A stretch of DNA of 64,000 nucleotides, taken from Mycobacterium sp. 852002-50816_SCH5313054-b (GTDB lineage: Bacteria; Actinomycetota; Actinomycetes; Mycobacteriales; Mycobacteriaceae). A program made the translations under genes and the position numbers. Below the pieces are notes generated by a model that was given only the letters and a program-made list of their open reading frames with translations, searched no databases and was not told where the DNA came from. The DNA is taken from assembly GCF_001667185.1 (NCBI RefSeq), contig NZ_LZIC01000147.1, forward strand, positions 1-64,000, in the 5' to 3' direction. The stretch's first letter is position 1. Each line of letters starts with the position of its first letter. Below are positions 36,011 to 44,572 of this stretch, in pieces.

Positions 36011-36919
36011 TCAGTAAGACGCCCGCGCGGCGGGCGAGCGGGCCAAGTAGTCGACCGCGCGTCCCACCCCGCCCAGCTTGGACGGATGGAAGCTCGGCGT
36101 GTAGTACGCACCAATGACTCCCAAGAATTGGAACGGTCCGGGCACCAAACCCCGGCGCGCCGCGCGGAAGTAGTCCCGCCAGCGCGGCTTGCTCCCCGGC
36201 GGCATGTTCGGGTCGACCGAGTACATGAACCGCACGCCGCGGATGAACAACCACAGCAACGACGGCGTCACCAGCAGCTGGGTGCGCACCTGCCGCCAGT
36301 ACCCGGCGCGCAGGTGCTTCATGGTGTCGAACGCGACGGCCTTGTGTTCGACTTCTTCCGCCCCGTGCCAGCGCAGCAGGTCCAGCATCACCGGGTCGGT
36401 GCCCATGGCGTCGTGTTGCGGGGTGTCGAGCACCCATTCGCCCAGGATGGCGGTGTAGTGCTCCAACGCAGCAACCATCGACACGCGCTCCAGCAACCAA
36501 CTCGCCCGTCGTCGCGGACTCCACCCGGGCCGATCGCCGATCAGCTTGTGGAACAGCCACGCCATCTGGTCGGTGAACGGCGTCACGTCGATGCCGTTGG
36601 CCTCGAAGTGCGCGAGCACCCCCGAGTGCGCCTGGGAATGCATGGCCTCCTGGCTGATGAAGCCCTGCACGTCCAGCCGCAGCTGATCGTCCCTGATCAG
36701 CGGCAAGGTGTTCTTGAACGCGTCGACGATGAACTCCTCGCCCGCCGGCAGCAGCAGGTGCAGCACGTTGCAGAAATGTGTGGTGAAGGGCTCGTTGGGC
36801 ACGTAGTAGAACGGCAGCTTGGCCCAGTCGAACTCGACGTCACGCGCCTGCAGGACGATCCGCTCGTGATCGAGCGACGCGTCGTGCGGACCCGTCGCCG
36901 CGTCGTCGACCGTGAACAT
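36011..36919 (-). CDS. PF10118-type protein, ferritin-like putative diiron enzyme
   Basis: About 302 residues, annotated in databases as a metal-dependent hydrolase (PF10118). The visible residues instead fit a four-helix diiron site: Glu61/62 (AGEEFIVDAF), Glu91 and His94 (QEAMHSQAH), Glu153 (ALEHYT), Glu189 and His192 (EEVEHKAV). That is the E...ExxH...E...ExxH order of ferritin-like oxygenases. I chose ATG 36919 with AGGGGG eight bases upstream; an in-frame GTG at 36946 overlaps the previous stop. Its operon supplies a fatty aldehyde or alcohol and an electron-transfer reductase. A diiron oxidase or deformylase role is inferred. Confidence 0.85.
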   Translation of the reverse strand: MFTVDDAATGPHDASLDHERIVLQARDVEFDWAKLPFYYVPNEPFTTHFCNVLHLLLPAGEEFIVDAFKNTLPLIRDDQLRLDVQGFISQEAMHSQAHSGVLAHFEANGIDVTPFTDQMAWLFHKLIGDRPGWSPRRRASWLLERVSMVAALEHYTAILGEWVLDTPQHDAMGTDPVMLDLLRWHGAEEVEHKAVAFDTMKHLRAGYWRQVRTQLLVTPSLLWLFIRGVRFMYSVDPNMPPGSKPRWRDYFRAARRGLVPGPFQFLGVIGAYYTPSFHPSKLGGVGRAVDYLARSPAARASY

Positions 36920-36938
36920 CGTGGACCCCCTGCTGCTA

Positions 36939-39900
36939 TCAGGCACTGCGTTGCGCCTCCGCCTCAGCCTCGGTGATCAACCGCTCGCGCCGCAAGAACC
37001 GGACCAGATTGTCGACCGTGTCGGTCAGGGCCGGCTCCCGCAGGTGGACCTTGGCCAGCGCGCGCGCGTGCCGGTACTGGGTGTTGTCGTAGCGCTTGTC
37101 CCGCATCGCGGCGATTTTGTCCGCCGAACGGACGAGGAAATCGACCAGCGGGTAGAGCTGATCGCGCGGCGTGCACCGGCGGTTCAGCTGCTCCACGAAC
37201 GACGGGATGTTGTGGTAGTCGAAGCGGTAGCCGTGGCGTTCGGACAAGACCTTGGTGATGTCCGTCAGGTTGTAGTAATCGTCCGCGGTCATGTTATAGA
37301 CGTGCCCGCCGCTGGAGGCATCCGTCGGCAGGCCCATCAGCGCGACGACGTGATCGGCGATCAGGTCCGCCGGCAGCAGGCTGATCTGGTTGAGCGCGTC
37401 GACGGCCAGCCCGTGCTCGATCATGAACGCCGTGAGCCGAACCAGGATGTCGTCCTGGCTGCCGAAGCCCGCCCTCGTGGGCGAGATCAGCGAAGGCCGG
37501 TAGATGCGCACGTCGAGGCCCCGCCGTTGGGCGGCCAGCACCAACTGCTCGGCGACCCACTTGGTCTGCGAGTAGCCGAAGTCCAGGCCGCTCATCTTCG
37601 TGTTGGCGTCCCACTCCCCGACCACCGGCTCGGTGCTCCAGCCATAAATGAACGTGCTGGAGACCAGGTGGAAGGTCTTGCGGTGGTCGGTCATGGCCAG
37701 CCGCAACAGCTCCTGCGTGCCCAGCACATTGGCGGGGCGCAGGGCGTCGTACGTCCGGACGTAGTTGACCAGGGCGCCGTTGTGGACGATGGCGTCGACG
37801 CTGTCGGCCAGCCGTCCGAACTCTGCCTCGCCGACGCCCAGGTGGGGCTCGGCAAGATCACCGCAGACCACGCGCACCCGCGCACGGACCTCGTCCTCCA
37901 GGGCCGGGGACCAGAGCTGGGCCCGGCGCAGCGACGCGACGATCCGGTCCAGGCCGTGCGCCGGGTCCGTGGCGCGGACCAGCGCATGGATGGTGTGCGA
38001 CGTCTGCCCGAGCAGGCTGTTCACCAGGAACGGCCCCAGGAAGCCGGTCGCGCCCGTCAGCAGGATGTCGCGTACCGGGCCCGATCGCGCCGGCGGTAGG
38101 GCCGGCAGGGGCAGCCGCGCATCGGCGCGCATCTGCTCGGTCTCCTGCACCTCGTACTCGGCCGAGATCTGATCCAGCGCCCGCCGCAGGGCGTCCAGCG
38201 GCTGCCCGGACCGATCGCCGAACTGCCGCATGAGCCGGAAGAATTCGGCGACCGTCAGGCGCTGGAGCAACCGGGTGTTGACGTCCTCGGCCAGCTCCCC
38301 CGCGCCGTGCTCTTCCAGCAGGGCCTGCAGGTCCGCGCGGAGCTCGGCCAGGGCCAGCGAGTCGATCCCGAGATCCGCGAAGGAGCACTCTTCGTACCCG
38401 GTGAGGTCGTAGCTCTCGATGAGGTGGCGGAAACGGCCGAGGGGGCCCGTGCTGGCGTCCGGCCCTGTGTGGGTTTTCTGGATCCAGGTCGCCAGCACGG
38501 GCAGCTTGCCGTCCAGCCATAGCTGGCGGGTCTCCGAGCGCCTGATCTTCCCCGAGGTGGTCTTGGGGATGCTGCGCGGCGGCACGAACAGGATGGTGTG
38601 CGGATCGATATGCCCGTGCCGGCGGATTGCGCGCGCCAGGGCCTTGGCGTCGGGGAGGTCGCGCTCGCCGCGCACCTCGGCGACGACGACCAATGCTTCC
38701 CCGTCCTCGCGCTCGACCGAGAAGGCGGCAACGCAGCCGTGGCGGATCTGCCCGGCCGACCGCTCCACGACGGCCTCGATGTCCGACGGGTAGCAGTTGA
38801 CGCCGCGGACGATGATCAGGTCCTTGGTCCGGCCGCAGACGAACAGTTCCCCCTCGTAGAGGAAGCCGAGGTCGCCCGTCCGCAGGTAGGTGTGCTCGTC
38901 GTCGCCGTGGATACGGGCCTCGAACATCTCCGCGGTGACGTCCGGGCGATGCCAGTAGCCGCCGCCCTTGGACGCGCCCGCCAGCCAGACCTCGCCGACC
39001 CGGCCCTCGCCCAGCGCCTCCCTGGATTCGGGGTCGACGATGCGGACGACGGTCCCGGCCGCGGGTTTGCCGCTGCTCACCAGCGGGGTCTGGTTGTTGT
39101 TCTCGGGCAGGGCCTTCTCCACCCGCACGACGTTCTGCTGCAGGGCCCGCTTGTTGACGGACAGGGTCTGGCGGCCGTGCATCGACACGATCAGGGTGTT
39201 CTCGGCCAGGCCGTAAGCGCCGGTCAGCGCGTCGGGCCGCAGGCCGCAGGGGGCGAAGCGCTCCCGGAAGCGGGCGAAAGTCTTGGCCCGCAAGGGTTCC
39301 GCGCCGATGAGCATGGACTGGAGGCTGCTCAGATCGATGCCCTCGAGCTCCGACGCGGGCAGCTTGTCCTCGCGCAGGCAGTACTCGAGCGCGAAGTTCG
39401 GTGCGGGCGTGCGGGTGGCGCGCACGTCGCTGATGAGGCGCAGCCACGACGACGGTCGCTTGAGGAAGTCCTCCGGCGACATGCCGTGGGTGGTTCCGCC
39501 GAGCACCATGATGAACAGGTAGGCCGAGATTAGGCCCATGTCGTGGTGCTGCGGCAGCCAGCTGACCGCCACCTCGCTGTCCGTCAGCGCCGAAGCATTG
39601 GCGATGACGTTGGCGTGCGTCACGACCACGCCCTTGGGATCGCTGGTGGAGCCGGACGTGTACTGCAGGAAGAGCACCCGGCCGGGCGTATCGGCCACGG
39701 GTTCGCCGCCGAAGTCTCGCGTGGCGTCGGTCGCCACCCAGGGCAGCTCCGGGAGCCGCTCGACGTCCGGCCAGGGCAGCGCGCCCTGTCGGTGGTCCAG
39801 CAGCTCGCGGAAGGTGCGCTCGAGTTCCTTGGTCGACAGCACCGCCTTGGCCTGGGAGTCACGCGCGATGAAGCTGAGCTTGGCCAGGCCGGCTTCGAAC

Positions 39901-40187
39901 GACATGGGCAGCGGCGGGCTGACCGGTACGGCGATCACCCCGATGCGGGCGCAGGCGTAGAACGCGGCCACCATCTCCAGGCCCGGCGGGTATACCAGCA
40001 GCGCTCGATCACCCGGCTTCAGCCCGGCCTGCGTGGACAGGTAGGCGGCCAACGCGCGCGTCCGCTTGTCGAAGCTGTCGTAGGTGTAGCGGTCGAGCTC
40101 CCGGCCCTCGGCGTCGACGAACCGGAAGAGGGTCTGGTGTGGTCGGCGCGCTTGCCACATCCGCAGGTAGTCGATCAGCGTCTGCAT
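36939..40187 (-). CDS. FAAL-ACP-thioester reductase (fatty acid activating/reducing megaenzyme)
   Basis: 1082 residues. An adenylation domain of fatty acyl-AMP ligase type (ATP loop YTSGSTSDPKGVVV at 176-189, LPQHHDMGLI at 211-220, TGDLGFLYEGELFVCGRTKDLIIVRG). An acyl carrier domain with phosphopantetheine Ser610 in LGIDSLALAE. A C-terminal NAD(P)-dependent thioester reductase with GATGFLGPF near 710 and the Tyr872/Lys876 pair in GYSQTKW. It should load a fatty acid from acyl-AMP onto the carrier and release it as aldehyde or alcohol. The ATG at 40187 has AAGGGA nearby. First gene of a four-gene operon, unlike the usual FadD-Pks pairs. Confidence 0.93.
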   Translation of the reverse strand: MQTLIDYLRMWQARRPHQTLFRFVDAEGRELDRYTYDSFDKRTRALAAYLSTQAGLKPGDRALLVYPPGLEMVAAFYACARIGVIAVPVSPPLPMSFEAGLAKLSFIARDSQAKAVLSTKELERTFRELLDHRQGALPWPDVERLPELPWVATDATRDFGGEPVADTPGRVLFLQYTSGSTSDPKGVVVTHANVIANASALTDSEVAVSWLPQHHDMGLISAYLFIMVLGGTTHGMSPEDFLKRPSSWLRLISDVRATRTPAPNFALEYCLREDKLPASELEGIDLSSLQSMLIGAEPLRAKTFARFRERFAPCGLRPDALTGAYGLAENTLIVSMHGRQTLSVNKRALQQNVVRVEKALPENNNQTPLVSSGKPAAGTVVRIVDPESREALGEGRVGEVWLAGASKGGGYWHRPDVTAEMFEARIHGDDEHTYLRTGDLGFLYEGELFVCGRTKDLIIVRGVNCYPSDIEAVVERSAGQIRHGCVAAFSVEREDGEALVVVAEVRGERDLPDAKALARAIRRHGHIDPHTILFVPPRSIPKTTSGKIRRSETRQLWLDGKLPVLATWIQKTHTGPDASTGPLGRFRHLIESYDLTGYEECSFADLGIDSLALAELRADLQALLEEHGAGELAEDVNTRLLQRLTVAEFFRLMRQFGDRSGQPLDALRRALDQISAEYEVQETEQMRADARLPLPALPPARSGPVRDILLTGATGFLGPFLVNSLLGQTSHTIHALVRATDPAHGLDRIVASLRRAQLWSPALEDEVRARVRVVCGDLAEPHLGVGEAEFGRLADSVDAIVHNGALVNYVRTYDALRPANVLGTQELLRLAMTDHRKTFHLVSSTFIYGWSTEPVVGEWDANTKMSGLDFGYSQTKWVAEQLVLAAQRRGLDVRIYRPSLISPTRAGFGSQDDILVRLTAFMIEHGLAVDALNQISLLPADLIADHVVALMGLPTDASSGGHVYNMTADDYYNLTDITKVLSERHGYRFDYHNIPSFVEQLNRRCTPRDQLYPLVDFLVRSADKIAAMRDKRYDNTQYRHARALAKVHLREPALTDTVDNLVRFLRRERLITEAEAEAQRSA

Positions 40188-40400
40188 CGAGGAGTCCCTT
40201 CCAGGTCGGTGATGGGTTGAGCCGAAATCAGAAAAACATGTGCCTAGATCGCAATTCGTAATTCCACGGTAAGGGTCAATCAAACCCGAGAAAAGACCAT
40301 TTTAGGCCTGCACATTGACTTCACAGGCTCGACCCGACCGCAGGCGTGACGCAGCTCATAGTCGCGCAATTGTTCCAGCGCCGGAAAAGCGTCTTTGCAA

Positions 40401-40416
40401 ATACTGCGATCAGTAT
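40401..40416. promoter_or_regulatory. Palindrome ATACTG-CGAT-CAGTAT
   Basis: Perfect 6-base arms with a 4-base spacer. The arm ATACTG recurs at 40469-40474 and 40724-40729, each followed by AG, giving several copies in 330 bases upstream of the RHH-like gene. This suggests an operator for that or another DNA-binding protein. Confidence 0.35.
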
Positions 40417-40577
40417 CTCCGCACCCACTCGGCGAAGGTAAACCCAGCTCGTTCGGTAATGACGTAGATACTGAGTTACGGAATTGCGGCTTTAAGTATG
40501 CAATGATCGGCTTTCGGTCAGGACGATTCCGAAAGGGCTCGTGGGGTTGTTATTGCCCGCAATAGAAACGGTTAGCC

Positions 40578-40596
40578 CGGTGCCGCGCCGGCACCG
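40578..40596. repeat. Short perfect hairpin
   Basis: CGGTGCCG and CGGCACCG pair exactly around a 3-base CGC loop, a tight GC-rich stem. It could be a terminator for a transcript reading from the left or part of a structured leader. Confidence 0.4.
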
Positions 40597-40630
40597 CCTT
40601 TCAACCCCGCGCTTATGCCAACAATTGTTC

Positions 40631-40666
40631 GCGTCCGGTACGACGCCAAACCGTCGTACGGGACGC
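40631..40666. repeat. 15-bp hairpin, one mismatch
   Basis: GCGTCCGGTACGACG (40631-40645) pairs with 40652-40666 across a CCAAAC loop with one mismatch. A stem this long is unlikely by chance. It lies 112 bases before the gene at 40779; it may be a terminator, an attenuator or part of a small RNA. Confidence 0.5.
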
Positions 40667-40778
40667 AAACCGGGCGGGGAGCCGGTCCCGCGCCCGGCGG
40701 CGGGGCTCAGAATCTCCGCATATACTGAGATGACTTACTGATCGCCGGACCTACTGTTGCCAGAGAAGGTCGCCCAGG

Positions 40779-41072
40779 ATGAGTACTTCGGACCCCGCCT
40801 ACCGCCCCGGCGCCGCATTGACTCCCGCGGTCGCCGCCGCACCCACGGAACCCTTCGCCGTCGGACGAACGCGCAACCCCAAGACCCGCCGCACGGTCGA
40901 CCTCGCGCCCGCCCAGCATCGAGCCCTCGACATCTGGCAGCGTGAGGCGGCCGATCGCCTCGGCGTCGCCCGTGTCACCGGCCAAGAAGTGCTCGCCACG
41001 CTGGTCGACCAGCTGCTGAACGACCCCAGGCTTTCCGCCCAGATCACGCGCACCATCCAGGCGCGGCGCTGA
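40779..41072 (+). CDS. Small RHH-like DNA-binding candidate
   Basis: 97 residues. A disordered Pro/Ala-rich start is followed by NPKTRRTVDLAPAQHRALDIWQREAADRLG, RVTGQEVLATLVDQLL and a basic end. The strand RRTVDLA followed by two helices has the spacing of ribbon-helix-helix (CopG/ParG-type) proteins that bind short palindromes as dimers. This is a structural guess from the pattern. The repeats upstream may be its own operator. It is tail to tail with the diacylglycerol-kinase-like gene, 10 bases apart. Confidence 0.65.
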   Translation: MSTSDPAYRPGAALTPAVAAAPTEPFAVGRTRNPKTRRTVDLAPAQHRALDIWQREAADRLGVARVTGQEVLATLVDQLLNDPRLSAQITRTIQARR

Positions 41073-41082
41073 TCGCTGTGAG

Positions 41083-42078
41083 CTACCGCCCGGCCACCTG
41101 GGCAACGCGGATGCGCGGCCCGGCGCGGGCCACCAGCCGGGTGATGCCGAGGAAACGCTCGCCGTCAATGATCGGCGACAGCGGCTCGCCGTCGGCCTCG
41201 ATGATCATCTCGCGGCCGTTGACGTCGCGTACCCGCTCGCCGCGCATCGTTCCGTTGGTGAGCGCCGCGGGAAGCTGCGCGACGATCTTCGACGGCCTCA
41301 CTTCCCCGGCCTGGAAGTGCAGCGCACCGGGTTGGGCCGCCTTCGGGAACAGCCGGAACGGGCCCCCGATGCGGAGGTCGATGGCGCCGGCGTGCAGCAA
41401 GCGGTGTGTCCGCGTGGGCACCTCCTCGCCGTCGATCACGACGCGGGCGCGGGTCGGGGTGAACAAGACGGACGCGTAGTTCGGCGTCTTGACCCGGCTG
41501 GGCGCGATTTTCGAGGTCAGGTAGTCGCCGAACGAGCGGGCGATCACCCGGGCGACGGCCAGGCGGTCGTGATTCGGCGAGTCGTAATACCTTTCGTAGA
41601 ACCGGTTTCCGACGCCGCCGGCGGCCAGCCCGAAGCACAGGCGATGAAACGCTGCCCCGTCCTCGGTTTCACCGTCGAGTTCCAGGGTGTCCAGGCGAAT
41701 CTCGGGCGGGGGCCGGTCGGCCTCCGCGGCGGCTGCCAAGGCGCGGATGATCCCGTCGGCGCGACCGCGCACCCGCGCCTTGCGCGCGACGGCGTTGACG
41801 CTGCCGCCGTTGCTGGGCACGAAGGTTGGCCAGCGGTCGGGATCGGCGATGCACTGCTCGATTTCGTTGACCAGCCAATGCAGCGCGCCGTCGCCGCCAT
41901 CACCGACGAGGTGGCTGGTCCGGGGATTGAGCTCTTTGATGGTCCTGCGGAGATCCTCGACGGACGCGGTCTCGTGCACCTCACCCCACGGGCCGACGAT
42001 CCGGCGCAAGTCGGCGGCGCGATCCGGCGCGGCGCGGTTTTTGCGCGCGAGCGGGTTGACGATGACGCCGAGGTACAT
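41083..42078 (-). CDS. Diacylglycerol kinase-like lipid kinase family protein
   Basis: 331 residues of the DAGK/NAD-kinase-like superfamily. The phosphate loop is VGDGGDGALHW (58-68), with NPLARKN at the start and the SNGGSVNAVAR segment where other members have GGTxNDxAR; the second domain is a beta-sandwich (THRLLHAGAIDLRIGG). It probably phosphorylates a lipid such as diacylglycerol, or a related polyol. The variant GGSVN may alter substrate binding. ATG 42078 is preceded by a leaderless -10 box. A much longer frame to 42516 is not supported. Confidence 0.85.
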   Translation of the reverse strand: MYLGVIVNPLARKNRAAPDRAADLRRIVGPWGEVHETASVEDLRRTIKELNPRTSHLVGDGGDGALHWLVNEIEQCIADPDRWPTFVPSNGGSVNAVARKARVRGRADGIIRALAAAAEADRPPPEIRLDTLELDGETEDGAAFHRLCFGLAAGGVGNRFYERYYDSPNHDRLAVARVIARSFGDYLTSKIAPSRVKTPNYASVLFTPTRARVVIDGEEVPTRTHRLLHAGAIDLRIGGPFRLFPKAAQPGALHFQAGEVRPSKIVAQLPAALTNGTMRGERVRDVNGREMIIEADGEPLSPIIDGERFLGITRLVARAGPRIRVAQVAGR

Positions 42079-42085
42079 CCCCCGC

Positions 42086-42091
42086 ACGATA
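42086..42091 (-). promoter_or_regulatory. -10 box for a leaderless start (DAGK-like gene)
   Basis: On the minus strand TATCGT stands seven bases before the ATG at 42078 and there is no purine-rich ribosome site except the G-run in the spacer. This fits a leaderless transcript. Confidence 0.45.
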
Positions 42092-42198
42092 CCCGCGGAG
42101 GCTGGATGGGGGCGAGATCGCGCCGCACGGCGGCGGGGTCGTATTGGGCTGTTGTGCAGCGGTTTTGCGCCCTGCGGAAGCCGGCCCGATTTCGCAGC

Positions 42199-42204
42199 TA
42201 GGGT
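42199..42204 (+). promoter_or_regulatory. -10 box for a leaderless start (SDR gene)
   Basis: TAGGGT ends seven bases before the ATG at 42212, with no ribosome site. It and the box at 42086-42091 form a compact divergent pair. Confidence 0.5.
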
Positions 42205-42211
42205 GGCTGCC

Positions 42212-43081
42212 ATGCCTGCTTGGACCGCCGCAGACCTGCCCTCGTTCGCCGGACGCACCGCGATCGTCACCGGCGCCAACGCCGGGCTGGGCGAGGTGAC
42301 CGCCCGCGAGTTGGCCCGCGTCGGTGCCCACGTCGTCCTCGCGGTGCGCGACACCGAGAAGGGCACGGCTGCGGCCGCGCGCATGACCGGCGACATCGAG
42401 GTGCGCCGGCTCGACCTGCAGGACCTGACCTCGGTGCGTCGCTTCGCCGACGACACCGAGCACGTCGATGTCCTCGTCAACAACGCCGGGATCATGGCGA
42501 CCAAACACGCCGTCACCGCCGACGGCTTCGAGGGTCAGATCGGCACCAACCACCTCGGGCACTTCGCGCTGACCAACCTGTTGTTGCCCAAGCTCACCGA
42601 CCGCGTCGTCACGGTGTCCTCGCTGTTGCACCACATCGGATTCATCAGCCTCAAGGACCTCAACTGGCGGTCCCGCCGGTATTCGGCCTGGCTCGCATAC
42701 GGCCAGTCGAAGCTGGCCAACCTGTTGTTCACCAGCGAGCTGCAGCGCCGCTCGCATGCCGCCGGTTCTTCGCTGCGCGCGCTGGCCGCCCATCCCGGCT
42801 GGTCGCACACCAACCTGCAAGGCAACTCGGGCCGGAAATTGGGCGACGCGGCGGTGTTGGCCGCAGACCGGCTGGTGTCGACCGATGCGGACTTCGGTGC
42901 CCGGCAGACGTTGTACGCGGCATCGCAGGACCTACCGGGCGACACGTTCATCGGTCCCCGCTTCGGCCTGTACGGCCGCACCCAGCCGACCTGGCGAAAT
43001 TGGCCGGCCAAGCGCGAGGCCACCGCCGCCGCGCTCTGGGACCTTTCCGAACAGCTCACCGGCACGAAATTCCCGCTCTGA
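42212..43081 (+). CDS. Short-chain dehydrogenase/reductase
   Basis: 289 residues. The NAD(P) loop TGANAGLG is at 20-27, NNAG at 90-93, catalytic Ser136/137 in TVSS, and Tyr163/Lys167 in AYGQSK. The pattern of retinol dehydrogenase/WWOX-like SDRs is clear (VRDTEKG after the second strand, LAAHPGWSHTNLQ). It should oxidise or reduce a secondary alcohol or ketone; the substrate is unknown. The ATG is fixed by the leaderless -10 box; earlier in-frame codons overlap the divergent gene. Confidence 0.93.
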   Translation: MPAWTAADLPSFAGRTAIVTGANAGLGEVTARELARVGAHVVLAVRDTEKGTAAAARMTGDIEVRRLDLQDLTSVRRFADDTEHVDVLVNNAGIMATKHAVTADGFEGQIGTNHLGHFALTNLLLPKLTDRVVTVSSLLHHIGFISLKDLNWRSRRYSAWLAYGQSKLANLLFTSELQRRSHAAGSSLRALAAHPGWSHTNLQGNSGRKLGDAAVLAADRLVSTDADFGARQTLYAASQDLPGDTFIGPRFGLYGRTQPTWRNWPAKREATAAALWDLSEQLTGTKFPL

Positions 43082-43216
43082 GCCGCCGCCGATCCGGCTC
43101 GACGGGCCGGGTCCGCCAGTCGCGGTTAGATTGGATGAATAGGCAGTCGCTGGGCCCACCCAGCTAACAGTGCAACGCGACGCCGCAAACAGGCGCGTGA
43201 GCGAGGAGGTCATCCC

Positions 43217-44134
43217 ATGTCGAGCACGGATGTGGCGGTGCTGCTCGCTCTGTTGGCCGCGCTGGCATCCGCGGTCGGCAACGTGATCCGGCAGCGGTCC
43301 GCGCAGGAGGTCACCGACAAACCGGTCGGCCACCTGACGCTGTTCGGCATGTTGTTGCGCGACACCCGCTGGTGGCTGGGCGGTTTGGGAGACATCTCCA
43401 GCTACTGCCTACTCGCCCTTGCCCTCGACAAGGGCTCGGTGTTGTTGGTCATGTCGCTGCAGGTGACCGCGCTGCTGTTCGCCTTACCGATCTACGCGCG
43501 AGTGACGCGGCATCGGGTGACCCGCGCAGAGTGGCTGTGGGCGCTGTTGCTGGCCGTGGCATTGGCGATCGTCATCGCGGTCGGGCAGCCGGCGGGCGGC
43601 CAGGAGCAGGGGTCGCTGGCAGCATGGCTGGTGGTGGCCGTGGTGATGGGTCCGCCGTTGTTGCTGGGTCTGTTGGGCGCCCGGATCTGGGCGGACCGGC
43701 CGGCCGCGGCGCTGTTGCTGGCGGCGGTGGCGGGTTCGTTGCTGGCGGTGTTCTCGGTGCTGATGAAGGGCGTGGTCGACGTGATCGAACACACCCCGGG
43801 CCAGCTGTGGCACACACCCGAGTTGTATGCCTGGGTGGCCGCCGGCGTGGCCGGGATGATCTTCCACCAGTCGGCCTATCGCGCCGGCGCGCTGACCGCC
43901 TCGCTGCCGACGATCATCGTCGCGAAGCCGGTGGTGGCGGGCGTACTCGGAGTCGCGGTGCTCGGCGAGACCTTGAACGCGGACGGCACGCAATGGTTGG
44001 TGCTCGCGGTGGCGGCCGTGGTGGTGATCGCCGCGACGGTGGGCCTGGCTCGCGGGGAGGCGGCCACCATGGCCGCCGGCGCCGGGCGCGACCTGAAGAT
44101 CCCCGACCAGCCCAAGGCGGCGTCGCAAGCCTGA
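43217..44134 (+). CDS. DMT-family (EamA-like) membrane transporter, paralog
   Basis: 305 residues, 9-10 hydrophobic helices in two halves. It shares RSAQEVTDKPVGHLTLF near residue 30 and YRAGALTASLPTIIVAKPVVAGVLGVAVLGETL with the transporter at 14856-15743, so they are duplicates now 28 kb apart. The ATG has GAGGAGG about eight bases upstream. The substrate is unknown; related proteins are annotated as drug/metabolite exporters without evidence. Confidence 0.85.
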   Translation: MSSTDVAVLLALLAALASAVGNVIRQRSAQEVTDKPVGHLTLFGMLLRDTRWWLGGLGDISSYCLLALALDKGSVLLVMSLQVTALLFALPIYARVTRHRVTRAEWLWALLLAVALAIVIAVGQPAGGQEQGSLAAWLVVAVVMGPPLLLGLLGARIWADRPAAALLLAAVAGSLLAVFSVLMKGVVDVIEHTPGQLWHTPELYAWVAAGVAGMIFHQSAYRAGALTASLPTIIVAKPVVAGVLGVAVLGETLNADGTQWLVLAVAAVVVIAATVGLARGEAATMAAGAGRDLKIPDQPKAASQA

Positions 44135-44572
44135 TCGGGTGGGCGGCGTCGTCAGCTTTCGCGGATCTCGAAGGTGAATTCCCCGGCGGCCAACACGTTC
44201 ATCACCTTGCTCGGGCCGACCGTCAATGGCGGCAGCGTGACTCAGGCGATCGTGTTCCCGGTCCGGAAGTAGACAGGCCAACTTCACACAAAGTCGCCCT
44301 TGGAATTCATGCCATAGGCACATAGGTGTTTCGCAAAAGGCATTTCACAAGCGGTTTTGCTCGCCCTAGCGTCATAACCGGGCTTAGAAGCCCCTATGAG
44401 AACAGCCGCCCACCGACGCCCCGCGGCACGACATGCCGACAATGTGCTTGCGCACCGAACCCGCCGCGGGGCGTTAACTTCAACGCATCTAGCTGGGCTC
44501 GTAGCCGATACGGCGAATACCGGGCGCGGTCGCGGTGTTGTGTCGGTTATGGTCCGGACAGGAGACCCTGAG
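44135..44572. other. 438-base intergenic region
   Basis: No gene of convincing length. A minus-strand stretch at about 44155-44262 reads as a short C-terminus-like frame (VLAAGEFTFEIRES and stop), but it is preceded by a stop within about 36 codons and may be a relic. GGGCTT-AG-AAGCCC (44380-44393) is a perfect small hairpin. The promoter of the lipoprotein gene must lie in the right part. Confidence 0.4.

Larger units (their letters stand above)
40188..40778. other. 591-base intergenic region rich in hairpins
   Basis: No coding region is supported. It separates the lipid operon (minus) from the small gene at 40779 (plus) and is less GC-rich than the neighbours. It contains three perfect or near-perfect inverted repeats (40401-40416, 40578-40596, 40631-40666) and the recurring heptamer ATACTGA. 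It may hold both promoters and a structured leader or small RNA. Confidence 0.5.

Noticed and set aside
44155..44270. Short frames on both strands that look like protein C-termini
   Set aside because: The minus-strand frame is closed by a stop after about 36 codons and neither side has a recognisable domain; kept only as a possible relic in the gap entry.
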